Below are positions 1-5,121 of a stretch of 5,881 bases of DNA, in pieces. Within the stretch, counting starts at the first letter, position 1; each line of letters opens with the position of its first letter. Origin of the DNA: Thermoplasmata archaeon (GTDB lineage Archaea > Thermoplasmatota > Thermoplasmata > GCA-020350865); NCBI GenBank assembly GCA_020350865.1, contig CP070726.1:2135051-2140931 (forward strand), given 5' to 3'. Under the pieces are notes generated by a model that searched no databases, was not told the origin of the DNA, and saw only the letters and a program-made list of their open reading frames with translations. The position numbers and the translations under genes were made by a program.

Positions 1-1809
1 ATCGATCTCATTCCAGTACAATGCCATTGTTCTGTTCAACTCCCATGCAAGGGTATCGGTTGTGTTGAGGAGGTCTTGGAATCTACTCATATCCACCACA
101 GAGGAGGTTGCTGAGTACTTGCTGTTACCCGCTGATGCCCAATCAACATAGAACTCTGCAATTATCCTGGACAGATCCTCTGGTGAGGTATACGGATCCG
201 CCGTTAGATCCTCAAATATCATGTCATAGGGCCAACCCCAGGCGTCCTCTTCCTTTTCCGAACCCACGATATAGTCCGCATGGCCCAAAAATAGGGTGTA
301 CACCTCGATCATGGCCATGTTGCAGTTGTCAAAACCCACGACATCGATTCTGTCTTTAAATTTCGGAAGAGCTACCTTTATTTCATCCATGGTAAGCCAG
401 TCGTCCCCGCTGTACGAATCAGAGGTGACACCCAGCCATCCCTTGCCATGCCCCCATAAATCCAGGAAATACCGCTCCGCTGGATAGTTCGTGATGCTCC
501 AGTTCACGAATTCCACTAACGTTTGGGAGCTGGCCATGTTCGCCTCATCGATACTGCCCACCAATGTAGAATGGATGATGTCCTCATCATAATCTCTTGT
601 GACAAGGTACCGTCTGGTATCCTTCCAATTCCCGTTTGTATCATCGTGACCTGCTGCCCTGTCGAACTGCACAATTATATTGACGTAAGGATTCGAGCCC
701 ACCTTCTCCATCTCATTGAAATCCAGTATACCTTCAGTCTCGAGATCGTTGTCTCCCCCCATGTACACCATGAAGGTCCACTGTGCTGCATTTGCTCTGG
801 TGGGATCATCTGCAATGTCGAGAAGATAGACACATGCAGGAATGTGCCTCTCCGCTGTGGGCTGTATCTGGTTTTCCTGTGGGATATTTTGATCTCCAAC
901 ATAGAAGGTGAAAGGCAGGACATTTGAGTTGTTATAGAGCCAGTCATCCATATTACCGTGATGTAGAAAGTATTTAGCACCTTGACTCACATCGTAGCCC
1001 GAATACATGGCCAAATCACTGGCTATCTCGTGCAAAAGCACTCCGTTTGGCGCGGATTCATTTGAATATCCCCATGGATACGTGATTACCTTCCCAGGGC
1101 TGGTGAATGATAACGAGAACACGAAGCTGTGGGCCTCCACAAGGGATTTCAAAGCCTGGGTCTCAGGCTCGGAGAAAGGGGCGGGCCCGTGATAGTTCTG
1201 ATCCACACTTTCATCGCTGGTATGCTCATCCACGCCCCAGTTGAATCCATAGTTCCTATTGAGATTGACACCGAACGTGTCCCCGTTGTCCCTCCTGTTC
1301 TTCTTCCATCCAGAGGTATCGTTATCGATATACGCATGCCCGTCAGGATTCAGCAGGGGCAGTATCCATATCTCCCTGCTGTTTACAAGCTCGGTGACCG
1401 CATCATCGGTACCGTAATTGTCTGTCAGATATGCCAGAAGGTACAGTGCTATCTCCACAGATATGAGTGAATTGGCCTTCTGGCCGCCGACAAATAACAC
1501 GTCAGGCTCACTGGGATCGTCTGTCTTGGGATCGTCCGATACCTTCACTGCCCAGACGGTCCTCCCCTCAAATGTGGTTGTGAGATTATGCAGCTTAACA
1601 ATGAATGAATGGTTCTGCTCCCTTTCCTGAAGCTCTGTTACGAGCTCCTCGTATGTATGGTAGAGACTGGGCTCACTATGTACACCTTGTGTCTGCCACT
1701 GCTCAGTTAAAAGAGAAAGGGAGCCAAGAAATAGGAAGAGGGCAGTGAACATCACAAAGAGAGCCCGCCCCAGTGCGGAATGCCTCCTCTTCGTTTGAAT
1801 TGTTCTCAT
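1..1809 (-). CDS. Secreted M14-like (zinc-site-less) / C11 clostripain-family fusion protease, C-terminus cut by window edge
   Basis: Seen: one open frame of 603 codons from ATG 1809 to the window edge, no stop. Residues 1-35 form a signal peptide (basic n-region RTIQTKRR, hydrophobic stretch about 15-34). Residues about 48-335 are a carboxypeptidase M14 fold: EGRTVWAVKVSDDP (81-94), ISVEIALYLLAYL (116-128), LPLLNPDGHAY (150-160), GVNLNRNYGFNWG (180-192), YHGPAPFSEPET (206-217), YPWGY (244-248). The expected HxxE zinc motif reads KANS (111-114), the third ligand His is Thr236, and the catalytic Glu of FTxEL is Tyr303; Arg185 of LNRNY is kept. Residues 342 onward are a peptidase C11 domain with His454 (LWGHGKGW) and Cys496 (GFDNCNM), plus Asp494 two before Cys, a position tied to basic P1 specificity in clostripain. 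Inference: an exported cysteine protease with a non-catalytic M14-like domain. By analogy with the neighbouring protease, an Ig-like domain and membrane anchor may lie beyond the edge. An in-frame ATG at 1830 would add seven residues but fits the signal peptide and proximal promoter less well. Confidence 0.9.
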   Translation of the reverse strand, partial: MRTIQTKRRHSALGRALFVMFTALFLFLGSLSLLTEQWQTQGVHSEPSLYHTYEELVTELQEREQNHSFIVKLHNLTTTFEGRTVWAVKVSDDPKTDDPSEPDVLFVGGQKANSLISVEIALYLLAYLTDNYGTDDAVTELVNSREIWILPLLNPDGHAYIDNDTSGWKKNRRDNGDTFGVNLNRNYGFNWGVDEHTSDESVDQNYHGPAPFSEPETQALKSLVEAHSFVFSLSFTSPGKVITYPWGYSNESAPNGVLLHEIASDLAMYSGYDVSQGAKYFLHHGNMDDWLYNNSNVLPFTFYVGDQNIPQENQIQPTAERHIPACVYLLDIADDPTRANAAQWTFMVYMGGDNDLETEGILDFNEMEKVGSNPYVNIIVQFDRAAGHDDTNGNWKDTRRYLVTRDYDEDIIHSTLVGSIDEANMASSQTLVEFVNWSITNYPAERYFLDLWGHGKGWLGVTSDSYSGDDWLTMDEIKVALPKFKDRIDVVGFDNCNMAMIEVYTLFLGHADYIVGSEKEEDAWGWPYDMIFEDLTADPYTSPEDLSRIIAEFYVDWASAGNSKYSATSSVVDMSRFQDLLNTTDTLAWELNRTMALYWNEID

Positions 1810-1824
1810 CTCGGTTCCATCCAC

Positions 1825-1840
1825 TATCATAACAATGATA
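1825..1840. promoter_or_regulatory. 16-bp perfect dyad, candidate operator of the M14-like/C11 gene
   Basis: TATCAT and ATGATA are exact inverted 6-bp arms around the 4-bp spacer AACA. The dyad ends 15 bp upstream of the ATG at 1809 and overlaps the proximal TATA-like box at 1838-1843. A dimeric repressor bound here would block TBP or the start region. Only symmetry and position support this; no second copy was found in the window. Confidence 0.35.
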
Positions 1841-1843
1841 TAA
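1838..1843 (-). promoter_or_regulatory. Proximal TATA-like box for the M14-like/C11 gene
   Basis: The minus strand reads TTATAT in an AT-rich patch. Archaeal transcription usually starts about 26 bases downstream, which would be near 1813 and give a leader of only a few bases before the ATG at 1809. That would favour 1809 over the in-frame ATG at 1830. It competes with the distal box at 1895-1903. Confidence 0.3.
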
Positions 1844-1894
1844 CAGCGAATCGGCAGATACACCGAAGTACAGCAGTGAATAATAGGCCCATGG

Positions 1895-1909
1895 ATATTA
1901 ATAGTTTCG
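1895..1909 (-). promoter_or_regulatory. Distal BRE/TATA promoter for the M14-like/C11 gene
   Basis: The minus strand reads CGAAAC (BRE-like, 1909-1904) followed directly by TATTAATAT (1903-1895), a good archaeal TFB/TBP arrangement. The predicted start is near 1872, giving a leader of about 60 bases. It lies in the 138-bp gap after pyrE, so the fusion gene probably has its own promoter rather than depending on the carS operon. Confidence 0.45.
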
Positions 1910-1947
1910 TTTGTGCGGCCGAAAAGGAACGCAGAAATACGACTTTT

Positions 1948-2451
1948 CTACATCATCTCGCTTACCCTGACCATGGGGACCAGCTCGATGTTGTGCTCCC
2001 CAAGCAGCTCCGATGCCCCCTCCTCCCTGTCAACCACCACCAGGGCCCTTTCCACCTTTGCGCCTGCCTGCCTCAGAATCTCTGCCGCCCTCAGAAGTGA
2101 GGAGCCGGTTGTGGTGACATCTTCCACAAGCAGCACTGAATCGCCTTTTCCCAGATTGCCCTCTATAAGTTTAACTGTCCCATGGGTCCGCTCCTTTTTC
2201 CTAATGATCAGATAAGGCAACCCGGATTCCAATGAAAGGGCCACGGCAAGAGGTACCGCCCCCAGCTCCATTCCGGCCACCTTCTGCTCGTCCTTTATCA
2301 TCGACTTCATCTGTCTTGCAATCCCACCCAGGATTCTCGGATTTGTGCTGGCCTGTTTGATATCCACATAGAAGTTGCTCTTCTTGCCGCTCGAAAGTAC
2401 GAACTCCCCTGTCTTGAAAGCCCCGCATTCCCTCAAGGTCTCCCTCAGCAC
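1948..2451 (-). CDS. pyrE: Orotate phosphoribosyltransferase
   Basis: Cytoplasmic enzyme that joins orotate and PRPP to give OMP and pyrophosphate, the fifth step of de novo UMP synthesis. Seen (numbered from the GTG at 2451): N-terminal FVLSSGKKSNFYVDIKQA (17-34), the substrate-side block of archaeal PyrE; the flexible-loop motif RKKERTHGT (84-92); and the type I PRPP-binding signature VLLVEDVTTTGSS (106-118). The length, 167 residues, is normal for compact archaeal forms. An in-frame GTG at 2460 would add three residues, but it directly abuts the GGAGGTG ribosome site, whereas 2451 has a six-base spacer, so 2451 is chosen. It is the last gene of the carS operon, 22 bp after the small zinc-finger gene. 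The stop is TAG at 1948-1950. It supplies pyrimidine nucleotides and hence the CTP that CarS consumes. Confidence 0.95.
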   Translation of the reverse strand: MLRETLRECGAFKTGEFVLSSGKKSNFYVDIKQASTNPRILGGIARQMKSMIKDEQKVAGMELGAVPLAVALSLESGLPYLIIRKKERTHGTVKLIEGNLGKGDSVLLVEDVTTTGSSLLRAAEILRQAGAKVERALVVVDREEGASELLGEHNIELVPMVRVSEMM

Positions 2452-2457
2452 CTCTCG

Positions 2458-2464
2458 CACCTCC
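2458..2464 (-). promoter_or_regulatory. Shine-Dalgarno GGAGGTG that sets the pyrE start
   Basis: GGAGGTG is a near-complete match to the archaeal anti-SD sequence. It sits six bases before the GTG at 2451-2449. The same GTG bases inside the motif (2460-2458) are the rival, less likely start. Confidence 0.7.
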
Positions 2465-2473
2465 CATCCGATA

Positions 2474-2620
2474 TCATTTTATTGCGCCTGTACCCGAATC
2501 GCCACACGCTTTGCAAATGCCCATTTGGGTCCAAAAACATGTGGCACAGACCTCCTTTTCGCATTTTATGCACTTCTGTGTGGCCCGCCTGGCATCGCAA
2601 ATCTCGCATCTATCCTGCAT
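2474..2620 (-). CDS. Small eight-cysteine B-box-like zinc-finger protein (48 aa)
   Basis: A short gene between carS and pyrE that I found by translating the gap. Seen: 48 codons from ATG 2620 to TGA 2476-2474, with four CxxC knuckles: CEIC (5-8), CIKC (17-20), CATC (25-28) and CKAC (36-39). The first three have the C-x2-C-x8-C-x2-C-x4-C-x2-C spacing of B-box zinc fingers; the fourth could complete the second zinc site in place of the usual histidines. It is strongly basic and charged between knuckles and has no signal or membrane segment. It starts 4 bp after the carS stop behind a GGTGAT ribosome site and ends 22 bp before pyrE, so it is co-transcribed and probably translationally coupled. 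An in-frame ATG at 2638 would add six residues and overlap carS. Its function is unknown. Two zinc ions, and a role in RNA, protein or enzyme contact with its neighbours, are inference. Confidence 0.82.
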   Translation of the reverse strand: MQDRCEICDARRATQKCIKCEKEVCATCFWTQMGICKACGDSGTGAIK

Positions 2621-2623
2621 GGC

Positions 2624-2629
2624 ATCACC
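2624..2629 (-). promoter_or_regulatory. Shine-Dalgarno GGTGAT embedded in the carS stop
   Basis: GGTGAT spans the last base pair of the carS Trp codon, its TGA stop and one base more, and lies three bases before the ATG at 2620. It supports 2620 over 2638 as the start of the zinc-finger gene and suggests coupling to carS termination. Confidence 0.5.
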
Positions 2630-3194
2630 AAGGTACATCCTTTTTTCCCATTCTGTAGCCCAATATGTTCACACCCCTATGAAGGAGAGGTGTTAAAATT
2701 ATTACGGTAACCAGGGCAAGGGTGTTTGGCCAGTATATGAAGTGCGACAGGAACCACTGGGTTTTGAAAATGAGCACCAGAAGCCACGCACCCATCAGAA
2801 AGTCATACTGGTCAAGACCCGGTGCCTTCTTTCCCCTTGTTATACCCAACCTTCTCTTTACAAAACTGCCGAGCACGTCCCCGAGCAGGGCCCCGAAGGA
2901 GAGCAGCAGTATGATCGTGACGAAATCCGGGAATCTTCCGAAACCGAAATGATCCTCGTCAAAGGGCCAGGAAACACCCACCAGAATAAAACCTATGAAT
3001 GCACCGGATGCGGCGCCCCCGAAAAATCCCCTCCATGTTTTACCGTCCCCCAGGATCCTCTCTCCGCTTGAAAGCGACTTCCCGAAATCCATGGGCGCAC
3101 CCCCTCCGAACAGCACGGCAGAGGGATTGGCAATGTAGGCCGGTATCGTAAGCCAGATACCCATCAAAATTACTTCGATCATTTCATGCACCAT
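2625..3194 (-). CDS. carS: CDP-archaeol synthase (CTP:2,3-di-O-geranylgeranyl-sn-glycero-1-phosphate cytidyltransferase)
   Basis: Integral membrane enzyme that activates digeranylgeranylglyceryl phosphate with CTP to CDP-archaeol and pyrophosphate, the branch point to polar head groups of archaeal lipids. Seen: 189 residues with the family signatures PAYIANPSAVLFGGG (18-32), PMDFGK (34-39), RILGDGKTWRGFFGG (46-60), and GDVLGSFVKRR (105-115) with KKAPGLDQYDF (122-132), the Asp/Lys/Pro-Gly-x-Asp pattern shared with bacterial CdsA. Membrane segments fall at about 6-22, 57-75, 91-109, 132-148 and 157-172, the five expected. The length is slightly above the usual 165-180. ATG 3194 is used; ATG 3182 (Met5) is a serious rival because GGTG lies six bases before it and it matches where homologues begin. 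First gene of the carS / zinc-finger / pyrE operon, divergent from the C11 protease gene. Confidence 0.95.
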   Translation of the reverse strand: MVHEMIEVILMGIWLTIPAYIANPSAVLFGGGAPMDFGKSLSSGERILGDGKTWRGFFGGAASGAFIGFILVGVSWPFDEDHFGFGRFPDFVTIILLLSFGALLGDVLGSFVKRRLGITRGKKAPGLDQYDFLMGAWLLVLIFKTQWFLSHFIYWPNTLALVTVIILTPLLHRGVNILGYRMGKKDVPW

Positions 3195-3226
3195 GGGGTC
3201 ACGGTTCCGAATATATGATTGCCGAG

Positions 3227-3235
3227 ATATATTTT
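3227..3235 (-). promoter_or_regulatory. TATA box of the carS operon
   Basis: The minus strand reads AAAATATAT. The predicted start is near 3203, giving a leader of about ten bases before ATG 3194 or about 20 before ATG 3182. This box is one arm of a 7-bp inverted repeat (AATATAT at 3210-3216 and ATATATT at 3227-3233). Confidence 0.5.
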
Positions 3236-3254
3236 ACGTTCCAACTACCCGGGC

Positions 3255-3268
3255 GGGTTATGGGTTAT
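3255..3268. repeat. Tandem GGGTTAT x2 beside a short dyad in the divergent intergenic region
   Basis: Two adjoining copies of GGGTTAT, next to ACCCG/CGGGT inverted arms just to the left (about 3248-3259). The region lies between the divergent carS and C11 promoters, upstream of both, where an activator or a shared regulator could bind. It is short enough to be chance. Confidence 0.3.
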
Positions 3269-3278
3269 AGGTCATTTG

Positions 3279-3287
3279 TATTTTATG
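3279..3287 (+). promoter_or_regulatory. Candidate TATA box of the C11 protease gene
   Basis: TATTTTATG would direct initiation near 3310, giving a leader of about 93 bases before ATG 3403. Rival boxes are TAAAAATAA (3363-3371), which would give a leader of about nine bases, and TTTATAATA (3382-3390), which lies too close to the ATG. Confidence 0.3.
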
Positions 3288-3392
3288 TAAAAAGGAGGCC
3301 GTGAGGCGGGGATTTGGCAGCAGGATTCACTTGAAATACCCGTCATCCAACCCACCAAAAACTAAAAATAATCCATTCATCATTTATAATAC

Positions 3393-3397
3393 GGTGA
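3393..3397 (+). promoter_or_regulatory. Shine-Dalgarno GGTGA that sets the C11 protease start
   Basis: GGTGA is followed by the five-base spacer GCAAG and then ATG 3403, which begins a textbook signal peptide. The longer in-frame reading from GTG 3301 has a GGAGG only two bases upstream and would bury the signal peptide behind 34 mostly polar residues. Confidence 0.6.
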
Positions 3398-3402
3398 GCA
3401 AG

Positions 3403-5121
3403 ATGAGGGTACTGGCCCGACTTCTATCTATCGCCCTGATATCACTTTTACTGCTGTCTTGGGTACCCATGGGTTTTGGGCAGGAGCAAAATGCATCGGA
3501 TGAGATAGCGCAGTGGACCTTTTTGGTGTACCTGGACTGCGATAACAACCTGGAATCCGCAGGTGTGGAGGACCTCAACGAGATGGAAACCGTGGGCTCC
3601 ACCGATGATGTCCACATCGTGGTCCAGATGGACAGATGCGCGGTGGAAGGCTACGACAGCTCCAACGGCGACTGGACCGGTGCCAAGAGATTCTACGTAA
3701 CTCCGGACAGCGACGGTGAGATTATCAACTCCGACGAGCTCATGGACCTGGGCGAGGTCAATATGGGGGACCCGGAAACCTTGATTGATTTTGTCTGCTG
3801 GGCCATTGACAACTACCCCTCCGAGAAGATCGCCCTGGTGCTCTGGGACCACGGCGGTGCTTTCTGGGGCATATGCTGGGACGAGGACAACGAGGATGAC
3901 TGCATCACCATGCCGGAGCTGAAACATGCACTGGAGCAAATCGAGAACCATCTGGGCAGGGATCTGGACCTCGTTGGTTTCGACGCCTGCCTCATGGCCC
4001 AGCTGGCCGTTATGTACCAGATAAGAAACAGCGTCGATATCGGTGTTGGCTCGGGTTACGTGGAGCCGGGTGAGGGCTGGCCCTACGAGAAGATCCTTCC
4101 CAGGCTGGTGGCTGACCCGGACATGAGCCCCAAGGAGCTGGGCACCATAATTGCCGATGAGTACGTGGCTTCATATACCGACAGGGAGCAAGACCCAGAC
4201 GACTCAACTGCCGTGACCCAGTCGGTTCTCGACCTAGAGAAATACGATGAACTGGCCAATAAATTGAACATCTTTTCCATGATACTCGCAACCAAGGCCG
4301 GCACCCTGCCCGGCCACAACTCCCAGATAAGAGCAGCCAGGGAGCTCACCAACAGCTACGATTTCGGCTCCCAGTACTTCCCGGGCAATGTGGCCCCCGT
4401 GGATCCCACCGGCTACTGCATGTACGATTTGATTGACCTCATGGACAACCTCCAAACCACCATCATTCTCGATGACGATGTGAGGGCGGCGGCGGAGGCT
4501 GTAAAAGGTGCCACAAACGATGCCCTGCTGCATTTCGCGGTCAATCAGTACCACGGGGATGTCAAGGGTGCCCATGGAGTGACCATCTACTTCCCCAGCG
4601 GCCAGGACACCGCCTACAGCGATGATTATGACGAGGTGGACCTTGCCAAGGACACGTACTGGGATGAATTCATCCATCACTACCACGACGTCGAAAATAT
4701 CGGCGATACACCCCCCGGTGTACATATCACGGCCCCTGCAGATGATCATGTTGTGGACCGAAGCGAGGGGAACGAACTGATTATACAGGGTACAGCATTC
4801 GATGCCCAGGATAGCCTGACCTTAATTGAGATAAAAGTGGATGAGGGGGAATGGTATGCCGTGGGAGCGTCTTCGCAGTGGAACTACGAACTTCCCCTCT
4901 CAAGGTACGAGAACGGGAACCACACCCTGTATGCCAGATCTTACGACGGCAGCACCTATTCTGCAGAGGACAGGGTTGAATTCGAGGTCATGGGCGAGGC
5001 CTCCCCTGCGAAAGAAGGCATTTCACCCGCAATAATCCTGGGAGCTATCGGACTTGTGATAATTGCAGCCCTGGCAGGATTCTGTATGGCTAAAATATTC
5101 AAAAACAAATCTACTTTGTAA
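3403..5121 (+). CDS. Secreted, membrane-anchored C11 (clostripain-family) cysteine protease with Ig-like domain
   Basis: Extracellular endopeptidase, predicted to cut after basic residues. Seen (572 aa from ATG 3403): signal peptide 1-26 (MRVLARLL, hydrophobic run, GFG before QEQ); peptidase C11 domain from Gln37 to about 430, opening with QWTFLVYLDCDNNLE; catalytic His150 in VLWDHGG and Cys196 in GFDACLM, with Asp194 two before the Cys, the residue linked to the S1 pocket in clostripain and PmC11; EPGEGWPY shortly after, typical of the family; an Ig-like beta domain at about 438-530 (PPGVHITAP, LTLIEIKVDEGEWYAV, YARSYDGS); a C-terminal transmembrane helix at about 540-562 and the basic tail KIFKNK. 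The mature enzyme would be tethered outside the cell. Its C11 domain is clearly related to that of the fusion protein at the left end. The in-frame GTG at 3301 is rejected as start. The 3' end overlaps the convergent zinc-ribbon gene by 11 bp. Confidence 0.93.
   Translation: MRVLARLLSIALISLLLLSWVPMGFGQEQNASDEIAQWTFLVYLDCDNNLESAGVEDLNEMETVGSTDDVHIVVQMDRCAVEGYDSSNGDWTGAKRFYVTPDSDGEIINSDELMDLGEVNMGDPETLIDFVCWAIDNYPSEKIALVLWDHGGAFWGICWDEDNEDDCITMPELKHALEQIENHLGRDLDLVGFDACLMAQLAVMYQIRNSVDIGVGSGYVEPGEGWPYEKILPRLVADPDMSPKELGTIIADEYVASYTDREQDPDDSTAVTQSVLDLEKYDELANKLNIFSMILATKAGTLPGHNSQIRAARELTNSYDFGSQYFPGNVAPVDPTGYCMYDLIDLMDNLQTTIILDDDVRAAAEAVKGATNDALLHFAVNQYHGDVKGAHGVTIYFPSGQDTAYSDDYDEVDLAKDTYWDEFIHHYHDVENIGDTPPGVHITAPADDHVVDRSEGNELIIQGTAFDAQDSLTLIEIKVDEGEWYAVGASSQWNYELPLSRYENGNHTLYARSYDGSTYSAEDRVEFEVMGEASPAKEGISPAIILGAIGLVIIAALAGFCMAKIFKNKSTL
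5092..5110 (-). terminator. U-rich terminator for the double zinc-ribbon gene
   Basis: Immediately after the TAG at 5113-5111 the minus strand reads TTT, TTTTT and TTTT runs within 19 bases, with no hairpin, matching archaeal intrinsic termination at U-tracts. It lies inside the coding sequence for the basic tail of the C11 protease. Confidence 0.45.

Noticed and set aside
523..927. Plus-strand open frame of 134 codons within the fusion gene
   Set aside because: Antisense to the M14-like/C11 frame, which has strong family motifs throughout.
1104..1482. Loss of M14 catalytic residues explained by frameshift or sequencing error
   Set aside because: The frame is continuous over 603 codons and the motifs on both sides of each substituted position are intact, so the changes are in-frame substitutions.
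1917..1947. Terminator after pyrE
   Set aside because: Only one TTT and one TTTT run on the minus strand, too weak to call.
2474..2620. Small zinc-finger protein as a CPxCG-type haloarchaeal micro-protein
   Set aside because: The knuckles are CEIC, CIKC, CATC and CKAC; none has the CPxCG form, and the spacing fits a B-box better.
3448..3951. Minus-strand open frame of 167 codons inside the C11 protease
   Set aside because: Antisense to the catalytic His region; composition is His/Val-rich, as expected from reading Asp/Asn-rich codons in reverse.
4234..4749. Minus-strand open frame of 171 codons inside the C11 protease
   Set aside because: Shadow of a GC-rich gene on the other strand. The sense frame has the signal peptide, catalytic residues and anchor; the antisense one has no motif.
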